Shown here piece by piece: positions 9,627 to 22,804 of a stretch of DNA of 64,000 bases; position 1 is the first letter of the stretch; the number at the start of each line of letters is the position of its first letter. A program made the position numbers and the translations under genes. The notes below the pieces were generated by a model, which worked only from the letters and a program-made list of their open reading frames with translations, had not been told where the DNA came from and searched no databases. Source of the stretch: Ciona intestinalis (taxonomy: Eukaryota; Chordata; Ascidiacea; Phlebobranchia; Cionidae); assembly GCF_000224145.3 (NCBI RefSeq), contig NC_020166.2:925111-989110 (forward strand). Direction: 5' to 3'.

Positions 9627-11693
9627 ATGTCTTCCCCAAAGAAAAGCACAGATGGTAAAATGGAAGTAAAATGTTGGGGTGAGGGTTGGGGTTTGCCTTC
9701 TTTAGACCCTGATTGCTTATCAGTGATAGCTTATGCCAATCTTGCAAAGGCACCAATTGAGGTTGTGCCAGCACTTCCAAAAGATACAATTACTGGGTCC
9801 CTTCCGGAGCTTCAGATTGATGAGTTTATTTATCCTCGAGCGTTTACTATTATTGGAATTTTTAGGCGTGAAGGCTACAATGCTGATTACAGTTTATCAC
9901 AAAGTGAAAATGCCGACACACTCGCGTTTCTTTCATACATTGAACAGAAACTGAAACCTGCTATTCTATATTCACTATGGATCGATGTGAGAAACTTTAA
10001 CAAAGTAACACGACCTGCTTATGGAAAAGCTTGTGGGTATGTCATATTAACTAAATAAACCTTATTATTATAATGAGGGTTGTTATAATAAGAATACATT
10101 CCCTGATGAAGTCTTACCGGATGGCAGATGCAATGTCGGAAATACATTACGTTTTAGACTAGATGAGCCGCTAAAACATTATTTACGAATGTTCAGTTTT
10201 ATTGTCTACTTGTTTACGTTTATTGTCTAGTAAAAAAGTTTATTTTTATTGTTCCAGTTTCCCGTGGAGTCTATGGTACCCTTCAAGGCTTGTGAAGTCA
10301 TATACAAACCAGCTTTGGCTTTCAAAAGGTGGTGAGAGCTTCACATGTATTAAGGAAGTAGAAAAAGTGATTTACAAAGATGCTCATGACTGCTTGAATG
10401 TCTTGGAAAGCAGAATGAGTAGCACAGATTATTTTTTTGGTGATTTTCCAACCACAATTGATGCAGTACTATATGGACATCTAGCTGTGTTATTGCATGC
10501 CCCTCTGGTATCTACTGAACTGCAGGTGAAAAATTTATTAATGACAACACATATAATATACATGTTTAATAGTAAAATAAAATTGCATACGAGTATACTA
10601 AATCATTATAGACAAAATTTCCATTTTTGCATATAAAACCTCTAATCAGTAATAACATGTGTTATGTGCGTTCGTAATTACAATCAAACACCAAGATTTT
10701 TTATTAACATTGCGCAAGACTAGATAATATTGGATTTTCTATTTAATTTGTTTGTCTACAAATTTAAAAATCAATCATATCAATAATTTTGTAACATTAC
10801 AATAAGCCAGAAACACTTATTTGCCATTTATATTGATCTTCCTTAATTTTAATAATGTATTTTTGTAAGACTACAAATTTTGAAATCATCGTAATCAATA
10901 ACTTCATATTCTTCACCAGAATCACTTGAATTCCTGTGACAAACTTCGTGCTTTTTGCGCACGAATGTCGCTATTTTGTCCGTCATCGTCCAGCCTACCT
11001 ACACAGGTCAAATCAAACAGTGAAGATCAAATAATTAACAGAGATAAGGTGTTTAAACCTAAAGAAAATTATGTTTCATTTATATCTCTTATTTTGAATT
11101 AAGTTTTAATGGGATTTTTGTACAAAAAAATGGAGTCTCGCTCGCTCCTGCAACCAGTAAATTACAAAGAATGGGGCTGATGTTCTCAAGGTTAAAATGC
11201 TCCATTCTATGTCGGTGGCCTAAGCTTGGACAGGATGGTTCCACATTTTAATATGCTCCAGCAATATACTACTGTTAGTGTTTAAATCTACCTGGTGTTG
11301 GGTAAAATATTATATTCTGTGTGGGTGAGACACTAAGCTTGGAAATGATAGTTTACCCTACTCAAGTTACCTAATCCAGTACACTGCTCTAATAAATATA
11401 ATATGAATACTTACAGATAGTTTCGATGTAGGTAATATCTGTAAGCTTGGAAATGATGGTTACCCAAGCAGTATGCTAATATTACGCTAATATATTACTT
11501 ATAAATGCATACAGGTAGTGTCAATATTAACTGTAATATTAATCTTATGTTTCAGATAATATCGATTGCTGTAGCGGTTACAGCTATGCTTGTTTATGCT
11601 CTTACCAGCGGTGTGCTTACAGCTCGGAGAAGTAAACTCGCTACAAAACTTAAACAACTGAATGAGTTTGATGAATTCGAACAAATGGATTGA
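9627..11693 (+). CDS. MTX1: Metaxin-1-like outer mitochondrial membrane import factor
   Basis: Four exons: 9627-10036, 10258-10525, 10920-11048, 11556-11693, giving 314 residues (human MTX1 ~317). Metaxins are GST-fold proteins of the SAM complex on the outer mitochondrial membrane, aiding beta-barrel import and membrane organisation. Seen: CWGEGWGLPSLDPDCLSV at the N-terminus, YNADYSLSQSENADTLAF, FFGDFPTTIDAVLYGHLAVL in the GST C-terminal domain, and a terminal membrane segment from residue ~270 (IISIAVAVTAMLVYALTSG) followed by a short Arg/Lys tail. I extended exon 3 past a weaker GT at 11007 to the donor at 11048 because the extra residues (SNSEDQIINRDK) align with the linker before the membrane helix in vertebrates. 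MTX1 versus MTX3 cannot be separated. ATTAAA at 11753 may be the poly(A) signal. Confidence 0.92.
10099..10195 (+). repeat. Dispersed repeat, CCTGATGAAGTCTTACCGG family
   Basis: Shares CCTGATGAAGTCTT, GGATGGCAGA, GGAAATACATTACGTTTTA and GCCGCTAAAACATTATTTA with 18555-18675. In metaxin intron 1. Confidence 0.65.
11195..11480 (+). repeat. Degenerate ~110-bp tandem repeat, metaxin intron 3
   Basis: The marker TAAGCTTGGA(A/C)A(T/G)GATGGTT appears at about 11222, 11334 and 11441, with similar sequence between. Three diverged units. Confidence 0.65.
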
Positions 11694-12145
11694 TCGTGTA
11701 CCTATATATCAACTCAATAATTGCTTTGTAAAAGCTCTGACTTAAAAGTTTCATTAAAAATAACTATGTTCAAATTTCACACAGAACTTAAACAAAAGAC
11801 TGGCCCACAGTTGCCAGTCATACCCTGTAGCTTTAAATAGTGTCTGAACATACCAAACAAGCAGTGCAAACAGAAAAATTAAATGTATTTGAGAGAAATT
11901 GCAGTGATCAAAGTATATAACAGCAGCTTTTAAATGAAACAACGCACTATAGATGAATTTCGCAGCGTAACACTTTCGGCGCCATTGTACGTATATATAC
12001 GTTTTAGTAACAATGGTCTTTTTCAATGCCATCGCACACATATATATATATACGTTACCGATTTTTTAACGCGCGCCTAAAGTGTTAAAATACCCCACCT
12101 GCCACTCATAAGCTACAATGTAAAGCATATATTAAGCATGGTGTA
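11694..12145. other. Convergent 3' spacer metaxin / TACC
   Basis: Both genes end here. ATTAAA at 11753 may serve metaxin. A TA-rich palindromic patch near 11987-12050 contains ACGTATATATACGT. An open frame on the minus strand (12041-11754) shows no coding character. Confidence 0.4.
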
Positions 12146-15100
12146 TTATGACTTGGAGCCAGCTTGCTGTTCTATTAGTTCATCACATATTTTAGTAAGC
12201 TCTTCGTTGTCTTTAACTTTCTGATCCAACTGAGACTGCAACGATTTGATTTGGTTTTCAAGAAACTTCCATTTAGCCTGAAAGCACAAGAAGGTGAAGT
12301 AGGCTAGATGTGTATTTGTTATTGCTTACCTAATTTTACAGAATTTATTTCAGTCTCCCAAAAATTGGTTTACATTAAGTACAACATACAAGGAAACAGA
12401 AACTTTGAGTTTTATGCAGAAAATAGGTGGAATATAGATGTAAGGTAACTCTTATATATTATGCACGAATCTACTGAAACTAGATTTGTGTAAAAATGTT
12501 TCAACATTCTACTGAGGCATAGTATAGTAGGGTGGGGAAAGATAAATCGTATCCTCATGACTTTTCTAGATTGCTTAAAACATGATCTGGGTATTTTGTG
12601 CTAAATGTTTCCCCATCTTACCTCACCCACTACATACGTCATATACTAAGTATGAACAAAACAAAGTTTTACCTTCACTGCGCTCAGTTGGGATTGAGAT
12701 TCTTCCTCTTTTTGTCTATGTTGTTCAGTGGATCTATAAATAAATGGGATATAACAATATTTTTAAGCAATATATATATTATACACATTGTTTGATTTAA
12801 CACAAATTATTGTAAAACCCAATGTATCACTGTCTTCTACTTTTGAAATAAACTGTCAATTTTCTAACTGTGGATAATAAATATGAATGTAGTATAGATT
12901 GTTTTAGTAGGGTGGGGGAAGATGGGACACATTTTAACTCTAGATTCTTATCCCATTTAGTAGTAAACAAAGAACATTCAAGAAAATATAAAACTGTATC
13001 CTCACAACTCCCATAGACCATTGGTAATTGAGTAAAACACGACCAGGATATTTGAAAATTGTGTGCTAAAGGTGTCCCATCTTCTCCCACCCTACTATAT
13101 AGATTAAAAACTGTTCATTTGTTAAAATGTTACTATTTTTCTAAACAGTTAGTAACTCAGTATGTATGGAATAAATAGAATATTTGAAGATCTTCACTCC
13201 CACATTTGCAATTTAGAGTTCATTCAAAGCACTGAAAGTGTAACAAGTATAATGCTGTAAATTCACCTCTTAATATTTTCCTCCATAGTTGCTTTAAGAG
13301 CTTTATATCGTTGTTGTTCAGTTTCAATGCAGGTTTTGTATTCTTCAACTACATTCTTATATGTTGCTTCATTTGCCTGATAAACACAAAACACAAGTGT
13401 CATTTAGAAAAAGAAACTATTTAAAACATGTAACAAAAACTGTGTTTCAAAATAATATTTATCGTTTTAGAGTTTAGACAGACAATAATAACAGACTTAC
13501 AATATATTTGGACAACTGCTTATATAACCTCTTAGCTTTCCCCCTCTGATATATAAATATCCAAATATAAAATGAATTCAATCCTTTTCAGTCACTAATT
13601 GGTTGTCAAAGTTATCAGTCATACATAAAAAATCCCCCAAAAATAATCACCCACAAAGTAACATACTTGGTAACTTGTAAGCTGGCACGATGTATATGAA
13701 TCAGAACACCCGTGTTATAACGACTGTGTAATTCAATCACCCAATATACAGATAACAAGCACCACAAATGGAAATTTAACCAAACGGTCCCTTTATATGC
13801 ACAGTTTTCCTAACACTTAATATAAGACCAACCTTCCAGTTTGATAAAGCTTGTTTCATGTTTTTGGATCGTTGCAACAGCTCAAAGTAAGCTTTCTCTA
13901 CACTTTCCAAATCCGATTTCAGTTGTTCATTCTCATTAACCAGCTGTTAACCAATTAATTAAAATGTATCGTATAACAAACGTAGGGATGCAAGAGTTTT
14001 GTACAAAAATATTATCAATTTTAGTGGTACGTTTAGCTTTCTGTCTAATAACCACAGAGTAGCCTATATAATGAAATATACTTTGTTTATACGCTGGTTA
14101 TTTTACCATAAACTGCTGTTATGTGTAAACTTGCGAACACTCCTAAATATCTTTGATTATTAAATCTTAAATATTACACTAAACAATATATTAGTAAACG
14201 CCATAAGACCACAGTATGCATTTGAACATAATTAAAGCTAAGGCCATCAATTGATCATAAACCAATATACAACCTGTTTACCTACCACTCCATCTAAATA
14301 AATGTAACTTAAATGTCCTTCATACCATAGTATATGACAGAATTCACACTTATTGTATCCAATCACCATACTAATAACCATACGAACCACTTTGTTTATT
14401 TCTTGATGTTCTTTCTTCTCTTGTGCGAGGTTAGTTTCCAAATGAGACGTCGTTTCTTCAAAATCCTGAAGCAAAACCTTTAGTTGTTCATTCTCTTCTT
14501 TTTGTTTCGATACTGTGGCTTTTAACTGGTCAATCTGAAACATTTAATAGATAAAGTTAAACAATGCTTTTTTGGTGATTGATTTTGTAGAACCATGAAT
14601 TATTGCCAGTACCCAGAGAGCTTTATGAAAACAACAACCATGTTATATTGACTGTCGTTGCCCTGTCATACTAGGATAATTTAAGTAAGTTACATAAGTG
14701 GTAACTCATAAGCAGGCACAGTTTGTATAAAACAGAACACCCAAGTTATATTGACTGTTGTTGCCCAGCCACAAAAGTAGAAATAAGTTGCACTCATTCA
14801 CACTCTTGTTTTTAATAAAAACATCATCTTACTTGGTTTTGTAGGGGAGTGTTCGTGTCTGTGAGAAGTTTTTGCATTTCTGCTTCCGTGTATTTTAACA
14901 CATCTATGATCTCGGATCCGGAGTCGGTACTTGTTCTTGATGGAGGAAGAGTTGGTGATGCAGGAGGATCAGGGATGCAAGAAGATGTTGATGAAGATGG
15001 TTGAATATGTTTGGCTACAAAAACGATTCTTTTTAAAAAGTTTGAAGAGAAATTTTAAATGCTAGTATTTAGCTGATTCTTGATAGTTTTAAACTTGAAT

Positions 15101-18100
15101 GATTAATTGAATACATTTTGCTACAACACAATAATATGGTCAAAAGAAGTTCTATTTCAACAAAGTATACGGATCAATAATTATGCTGTTGCATAATATT
15201 TTAAATAGGTTTATATTAGCTTGAATAACACATGCTTAAACACATTTTGGCTACAAAAATGATTTTGGTCAAAAAAAGTTCGACTTGAGCAAGAAAATGG
15301 TATTAATTTTTTTTTTTTAAATTTAAAACCTTTTCCTATTTAAACAGATGGAGAAAGTTTTTAAAGAATATGGTATCATTTCACATCAATATATTCTTTA
15401 TATTTTTATAAAGTTAAATAAGGGTTTTAGACATCTGGTTTTGGTTTACAGTTTTCACCTACAAGAATTTTCTTAGCATTTTATAAAACTAAACTTATGC
15501 ACTTTTTGCTTTCCCTCTCCGATGATTATACAAACACAAAACTCGTAATTTAGCGATGAATTAAAAACTAACATCGAATATTTCCGCGAACTAAACCTTT
15601 AAAAAACCTCAGTTATTCTCTGCTTATATATCCAAGCAACAGGGTGTATAGTTTAACACATAACTTACTACAAGTTTGAAATCAATAAAGTAATCCATAC
15701 GTGTAATGAGATTGGGATTAGTGGCCACAAGTAATGAATGTCCCATGTGTTTAAAATTTAAGTCTATGACTTAATCTTGTATTAGGGATTTTAGAAACTG
15801 CACTAAAACAATACACTAGTAAACGCCATAAGACTATATATGCGACCTAACTGACGATAAAAACATCAAAATTTCAGTATATGTACACACATATAATACA
15901 GCCTTTAAAAAAAATATCCAATTTTAAATTCCACCATCACCATTAATCTCAACCACAAAACATTTGCCCTGCTTGTTGTATAGACACCTAACAGCAGGGT
16001 AAAAGCTGTATTAACCACAAGTGTATAACTAAGTTTCCAAACGGATAACAATAACAGGCCACACCGGACCCCCTATCATTGCGGTTATGGTATAGTAGGG
16101 TTGGGGAAGATGGGACACCTTTCATTTTCTTGTCCCATTTGGTAGTAAACAAAGAACATTCAAAGAATCATATTATATCCCCGGGATTCCCATAGTTAAT
16201 TGTTTAAAACACGATTAGGGATCAGGATATTTGGGTATTATGCGCTAAAGGTGTCCCGTCTTCCCCCACCCTACTATACTTTAAAACTACCAAGCATCAA
16301 ACCTCCTACCTGCATTAAACTTGGATGGGCTGTCACATAAATAGTCTGGTTGTGGTTTATCTTCTTCAACAATTGGGGTGGGGAACCTCGCCAAAGCAAT
16401 ATGACCATCAAAGTCAATGATATCAGATTTGCGCCCCACAAGTTTCCTGGGAGCTGGGGCTTCTGCCGTTACCAGTGGGTCAAACTTGAGGAAAAGAGAT
16501 TGCTTGCGAAGATCATATACCTTTAGAATTTATATAATTACAAGTCAAAATATTTATACACAGATAAAATGTTATAATTTGGATAGGTGTAATGTTAATA
16601 TTTCCCTTTCTTTGTCATATAATTGTCATATTATATAAATTGAAAATGGGGCTATTATTATGTATATAGGTTTAGGCAAGGAAAGACACATAAGTGGTCT
16701 AGGCAGGTAACAGGTTGGGCTAAGGCCAAGTTACAATTTTGTAATCTATGTAAATGTAATGCCAAAGTTTTTGATTAGAAGAACAGTAAAAAAATTCAAA
16801 TAAAATATGTTATAAATTCTACTCCAGCATATGAATTAAAGCCATTAATCCACAAAACCAACATAGCTAAGACTTGTGTTAATTCTAACAGTCTCTTCAG
16901 AAATAATAAACTTTACTTCTCATTCGTCTTACCACATTGTCATCTCCTTTAGATTCTAAATAATCAAGATTGAAGTCGAATCCTTGCTTCATTACTGTAA
17001 TTTAAAAGAAATTTACTATTGGGCCAATTGTGGCCTATATCTAATGTCCCATGGTGTACCATGCTGCAGGACCTCACCCACATTGAATAGATTGGGTGTG
17101 CATATACAATGTTGAGGTAATTAGATGACCCTGGCCTAAATCTTGGGACCCATGCCGTACCATGTGGGACCTCACCCATATAGAATGTAAAAAAAAACAT
17201 GGTACTGGTAGTAGTCTAGTAGAAAGTAGACTACAATTACAAGATAAACTAAAATAATTAAGAAAGCACTATAGTAAGGTGAAATAGCCTACAAAAACAG
17301 TAAGTGAGAAAACTTATAAAATTACTCAAACTCACAACTCGTTGCGTCGTAAAATTCATCTTCTGATATTTTATCCTGGGATGGTTCAACCAGTGTGCTG
17401 TCTAAATCCTGTGCAAATATTTTTATGTTAGTTTTGGTATATTATATAATATATTAGTATTTCTATGTTAGTTTTTGGTATATGTATATATTAATATTTC
17501 CATGTTTGTTTTTGCCTTTTTGGTATATATATATTAATATTTCCATGCAAGAATATATATATAGAATTATTATCCATGTTTTTATATCACTTGTAAATAT
17601 TATCAGTGTTTGTAAATAGTATACAGTGTGGGTGGCTTTCAAACTTAGAATAAAGGGAGGCATAGTTAGATGTACATCCCTTTAAAACAAATTTGATGCC
17701 GATGTTTGCAGATTAATCAAGAGTGGAAATTTTTGGGTAGCGTAGGCTTACCCAAGTTACTCTGCCACCCCAGGTTTGGCGCCAATGTGTGGGTCTATTT
17801 GTAAGCATACACTATATGAATGAATGAAATGTAACTTATTTATCTTAGCGTGGTGGGACAATGACAGTTTTTATAACAAAGATGTTCTGTTTGTTATATA
17901 CGGCTAACAATTTGCAGTTTTGGACAACTCATGAAAACTTAAAATCAATCAAAAACTTCGGTTATTTTTAGAATAGTGATCAAAGAAAAAATTAAAAAAG
18001 AATTAGCAAACAATTGGGTATTTAGTTAAATAAATATTAGCATGCTCAAGTCATTACCTGATCTGTGTTGTCAAAACTAACATTCTGTATAGGATCGTTA

Positions 18101-21100
18101 GTGAATGGGTTGACGGGTTGCTCACATTGTGGAGTGGTTTGTTTATTCGCACAAGATTCAACAATCTTGTTTTTGTTTTCCTAAACACAATTTTTCCGAT
18201 GAAACATATATAACATTGCTTTGTTGCATTCATTTGATTTTTAATACACAGTTTATCTTTATCATTTTAGAAAATAAGTGTGATATACTGGAAAGGTGGT
18301 AGCAGCCGTTTATATACTGCATTTAAGTTTAAAACATTGATAGGTGTTAAAATGTATCATAGTCCTCCAATCTAAATGACTGAATTATGCCACCCTAAAC
18401 TGTGTTATCTTATGCCAAAAACCTGGTATGCCAGTCATAGATGACCTATTTATTTCCTTGAAATGTATAATTATGGTAATGCACTACCAGAAACACAAAA
18501 TAGGTTGATCAGAAAAAAACATAGCACCTTTTTTTCGAGAATAACATTTGCTAATCCCTGATAAAGTCTTGCTGAATGGCAGACAAATCGCCAGAAATAC
18601 TCTACGTTTATTTTACCAGAACAGCCGCTAAAATATTATTTATATTATGCCTCGTAGCAGAAGTAACAGAATATTAAGTAAGTAAATGTTATTTTCTATC
18701 TTTTAAGTTATAACACATACTTCTTTCTTGCATTGAGGAGAGAATTGCTTCTTTTTCGCCCCTCCAGGAGGAGGGGAACTTGCGAGGGATTTAGAGGAAG
18801 CAAACGGATCAATGGAGTCCAAGTTATCCAAGTTGTAACATCCAGTCTTCCTTGGCAGGGGAGGAGACAACTCCAGTGATTTGGAAGATTTTAACGGATC
18901 AATCAAGTCAAGATTATCAAAGTTATACGATCCTTTAACAGGGGCTGCTTCTTCTGTAGTTTGTGAACTGGAATTGGAAAAAAACACACTTTTTGACAGC
19001 CTAAAGGGAGATTGAAATCTTCTTTCAAAATTGTTGGTTTAATTTGATAGTTTTATATCTTTAAACAGAAAAAAGAAGTGCCTTCCTTTTTATTGCTCTG
19101 GAAATGAAAATTCCAGAGAAAAAAACATTATTGATCTAACCCACAAAGACATGACCGTATTCAACGCCCTCATAGAATAATTTCAATACAAGAACCAATT
19201 GCTTACCTGTCTTGCTTTGCATCCAATATTGATGAATCTGACTTGCTTATTTCTCTTGGTTTTGGTCGACCGAACCCAAAGCGAGAGACAAGATTGCCTT
19301 TTTTCATTTTTGTTGATCCTATATCACTACCTGTGTATGGCAGAATGTTGGTGAAATTTGTTTGGTAATTGGTATTATGATGTAATAAGTGATTAAGACT
19401 TAATTACATAAATACTTTATACTTAGTAATAAATTGACCATATGGGTAAAAATGTTTACATTACAGTTTCTTTTAACAGACTTAAGCAGTAAAATTAAGT
19501 AATATATATATAACTAACAAAATATATATCTTCAGGTTCAGTATTAAAATAGTATGTTAGTCTACTGTTTTACCTTATTCAAATGACTTATGGCTTGGCA
19601 ACCATAGATAAACATTGCAATTAAAATAAACCTAATTAAAATACATTGTAAAACTAATGGATATATTCTTATTCAGAGAAACATAATTTTCAGAAGCCAA
19701 TAATAGACCAATCGTTAGTTGCAAATTTATTCATAAGTTACATGAATTGCACAAATTCTATTGATTGATTATAAAATTTATAAACCCATTTTACCGTTTT
19801 CAGGTTTTAAAGTTTGTTTTTCCTCCATTACATCTACATTTACATCCTTGTCCACATATAAGTCTGTTTCAATTGTTTCTTTCATGGCAGACTCCCCACT
19901 TTCGTCAATTTTGGAAGAATTTTCATTAAAGTCTAACGAACATACAACTGGTGTATTTAAAACTTCTGCTGTTTTAGAATCCATACACCCATCCCCGGCA
20001 TCTTGTACTGATGAATCCACAGTAACCATATCTGTTCCATCTCTGTGTTGGAATAAACTCATCTATTATTCATGAATGACCAAATAATTGAGCAATTCTC
20101 CTAACCAGTGAAGTGAATTGATTTATTCTTAGTTTGTTTACAATACATAACTTCAACATTGCTTATATATACATAAATTTCTAATTTTGACATAATTGGT
20201 CATTTAGGTTTACTTTTTACAGTGCAGACTCATTACCATATATAAGCTAACAGAGGACATAAATCACTGTAGTAAAGACAAAGGGCACATGCAAAGCAAA
20301 ATGGGCCTACTTGAATCTAAGTTTCAAGCACACTTACAAAAACATAACATGACAATTTTGAGTTACATTTACATCGCAGTAAAACATATTGAAAACATTT
20401 TTTAAATGATATATTATGTCAAAATTATTAAAGGGAAAGATACATTATATATATATATAAACGAGATAAAGGTAAAAAAGTAAAAAGCTCAAAACAGATA
20501 ACTTACTGAACAACTTTATTGACAATTTCATTCAGAATTTCTTGTGAATATTTCATGTAATCCTCATGGTCATACTTTGTCACTACCTGCAGTGAAACAA
20601 TGTTACAACGTAAATATTATTTTAGTAATTAATTTTGTCAATATGTTAAAATAAAAGGTTTTATTACCATGAACCACTATTACAATTTGATTTGCATTAT
20701 GTCATTAGGTATAAATATGTGCATACACCACTGGTATATAAACAGAAATACAGCATTTAAAAGCAATGAATAAGAAGTCATGTATACTAGATAAGAACAC
20801 ATAACATTGATACGTAATAAGCTGTACTTAAACACAATGATAAAATAAATTATAGTAATTATATAGGTCTGCAGAATATGGCAGTTCTTGATGAGATCTC
20901 CTGTGTACAAATGGCTATTTTTCGCATACTATCATGAAAAACGCAAAGCACATACATTTTCAAGTCACATTAGGAAATCCTACCTAATTTAATATAGATT
21001 TTTTTCATTGTTTAATTAATTTTCTTGCATGGGACAAATTATGGCATGCGTAACCAAAAGTTTGTAACAAAATCTGGAATGCACCTGCCATACTCTGCAG

Positions 21101-21925
21101 ACTGGTATATAAGAAAATATTTTACTTCAATTCTTTCTCTCCATTTTAAATCTTCGTCTAAATTCCGAACTTCTTTCCAAGATGTGTTTTGTGCATGGCT
21201 TGTACTTTGTTCGTTAACTTGAGTGATGTTTGCAAGTGGGGATCGCGCAGGTGTTTGGAAACTTACCTAAACATTAAATATGGTTATCTTTATATTAATG
21301 TACACAACAACAAATTTTTTAAAACATATGAAAATAAAAAAATCTATGGATAATATAAACAGCAAAAAACCAGGTCTTTATTTTTTTACAGGTTTGTACA
21401 TTTTGCAGCTGCAGATGAACGATGATATAAGCAGGAAAAAAAATTTTAGCGCCTTTTTTTATATAAAGGTGAGCTAATAACACACGAATCTTTATATCAT
21501 ATATACAGAACATAGCTAAACTATATTCCCATACAGGTATATATATATACACAAGATTAAAACTTTGCATGTAAGATTTGGTCTATCTTTCTAATTTAAA
21601 TTAAACTGCATAATAGATTAGAATACACATTTGATATGTGTATGTAGTAGTGAATTAGTTGAACAAATTTGTTTTTGTATTCATGGTATATATGGTTTGG
21701 GAGCTTATATAATATTAAGATATAAAAAAACGATCAAAAATATATTATATATAGAAAAATTCATTTTTTTTAAATAAATAGGTAATTATTTACTTTTAAG
21801 TGCTTGTGTACTGGTGTTTGCATAACCATTAAGTTCTCTACACCCGCTGTAGGTTTCAAAATCGAATGATGGTCAGGTTTCGGTGAAAACGTCAACAAAT
21901 TCATATCCTTGATCAGGTTATCCAT
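12146..21925 (-). CDS. TACC: Transforming acidic coiled-coil (TACC) protein
   Basis: Sixteen exons in transcript order: 21925-21794, 21266-21126, 20586-20507, 20042-19795, 19330-19207, 18967-18721, 18180-18058, 17408-17336, 16994-16933, 16520-16310, 15014-14833, 14534-14388, 13943-13833, 13376-13267, 12733-12673, 12277-12146; total 727 codons in one frame. TACC proteins bind XMAP215/ch-TOG and clathrin/Aurora A and stabilise centrosomal and spindle microtubules. Diagnostic blocks: two SDP-like repeats in exon 6 (GSYNFDNLDLIDPLKSSKSL and CYNLDNLDSIDPFASSKSL), DLRKQSLFLKFDPL at ~413-426, and a C-terminal coiled coil of ~185 residues (542-727) ending NEELTKICDELI, the TACC-domain hallmark. The exon 3/4 junction uses an internal AG at 20043; the upstream AG before an ATG at 20062 would create a stop. 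One exon edge (14388) is uncertain by a base. It converges with metaxin and diverges from TMCO3. Confidence 0.93.
12526..12632 (+). mobile_element. MITE-1 copy with internal deletion
   Basis: Both ends are present (TAGTAGGGTGGGGAAAGATA, CCCCATCTTACCTCACCC) but only ~105 bp remain. TACC intron 15. Confidence 0.75.
12905..13100 (+). mobile_element. MITE-1 copy, full
   Basis: TAGTAGGGTGGGGGAAGATG to CCCATCTTCTCCCACCCTAC; interior GTAAACAAAGAACATTCAAG. TACC intron 14. Confidence 0.9.
13580..13735 (+). repeat. SINE-like element, 3' part
   Basis: CAGTCACTAATTGGTTGTC, CACCCACAAAGTAACATAC and GAACACCCGTGTTATAACGA. TACC intron 13. Confidence 0.7.
14640..14805 (+). repeat. SINE-like tails, two partial copies
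   Basis: GTTATATTGACTGTCGTTGC appears at ~14643 and, slightly changed, at ~14740, with GTGGTAACTCATAAGCAGGC between. TACC intron 11. Confidence 0.65.
16091..16280 (+). mobile_element. MITE-1 copy, full
   Basis: TATAGTAGGGTTGGGGAAGA to TCTTCCCCCACCCTACTATA. TACC intron 10, just 3' (in transcript sense) of exon 10. Confidence 0.9.
17415..17565 (+). repeat. AT-rich tandem repeat, TACC intron 8
   Basis: Three diverged units of roughly 55 bp containing TTAGTTTTTGGTATATATAT and ATTAATATTTCCATG. Confidence 0.6.
17810..17905 (-). repeat. SINE-like tail, reverse, partial
   Basis: GAATGAATGAAATGTAACTT, TATCTTAGCGTGGTGGG and GATGTTCTGTTTGTTATATAC. TACC intron 7. Confidence 0.55.
18555..18675 (+). repeat. 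Dispersed repeat, CCTGATGAAGTCTT family
   Basis: Second copy, TACC intron 6; extends to GTAGCAGAAGTAACAGAATATTAAG. A diverged third piece at 29770-29845 keeps GAAATACACTACATTTCA and GGTAGCAGAATGTTAAG. Confidence 0.6.
20867..21104. mobile_element. MITE of a second family (termini GTCTGCAGAATATGGCAG), TACC intron 2
   Basis: About 238 bp beginning GTCTGCAGAATATGGCAG and ending CTGCCATACTCTGCAGAC, an imperfect terminal inverted repeat. The interior matches the copy at 25175 (ATTTTCAAGTCACATTAGGA, AATCCTACCTAATTT, GGGACAAATTATGGC). Non-autonomous: no coding frame. Confidence 0.85.
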
Positions 21926-22437
21926 TGTTTAGTGATTTTGCAACTATCGGTCCAATTCCAAAGGGAAATTGTTAAGCTTATTATTAGGAATACGTCCTTA
22001 GCCTACTGTCTCTGCTGTTTTCGAGTATAAGCGCTCAATATAAATAAATACACTGACAAAATCATTACGGAATGTTTATAAATAAAAAGATTTGAGCGCG
22101 CGCGTTTTAAAATTTTCAGTGTTACCACAACAAAACTGTAATTTTTTTATCGGCAACACTATGGGTGTTGAGTGAAATTCCGATGCAGTTATTTCAGTGT
22201 TGCTTTGCTGTTTAATAAAAATGTCTGGATACAAGTAAAAAAACATTTTTGAGGGTAACGTAAGGATATGCTTTTTCCCTAATTCATTATCAAACACAAT
22301 ATTCACGCAGTACCTTATATCTCTCATACAAAACTTTCTGCATTCAGGGTATATAGATTTATTTCCAGGCATGAACATGACATCTCAAAGATTTAGTAAA
22401 TTTATAGTTCCCAAACTCGCAGAATTTTGTCTAACCT

Positions 22438-22525
22438 AAAGTAGCGTGGGGTAAGATCGAACATGTTTCATTTTTTCTCGTTCCATTTTGTAGTTAACAA
22501 AGATTCTAAATGTGCTTTGTTAATT
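22438..22525 (+). mobile_element. MITE-1 fragment
   Basis: Left half only: AGTAGCGTGGGGTAAGATCG and TAGTTAACAAAGATTC. Confidence 0.6.
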
Positions 22526-22612
22526 TTTCAAAAAACGATAACGGTATACCTTGGTAAAGTTGGTGTTACGACAATATGACCTTGACGAAAGCAATACAGC
22601 AGACTTCAATGT

Positions 22613-22804
22613 AGTATAGGTTGGGGGAAGTTGGGACACTTTTTCATTCTGATTTCTCGTCCCATTTGGTGGTGAACAAAAAACATTCAAAGAATTATAA
22701 AACTGTATCCTCTTGTCTCCCACAACCGTTGTTAATTGTTTAAAACGATCCGGATATTATGTGTTAAAGCCTAAAGGTGTCCCATCTTTCCCCACGTTAC
22801 TATA
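22613..22804 (+). mobile_element. MITE-1 copy, full
   Basis: TAGTATAGGTTGGGGGAAG to CCCATCTTTCCCCACGTTAC. TACC/TMCO3 spacer. Confidence 0.85.

Noticed and set aside
20042-20062. ATG at 20062 (minus) directly after an AG as start of a TACC form
   Set aside because: Joining there gives an immediate stop from the preceding exon; the AG at 20043-20044 gives a continuous frame. An alternative internal promoter is possible but unsupported.
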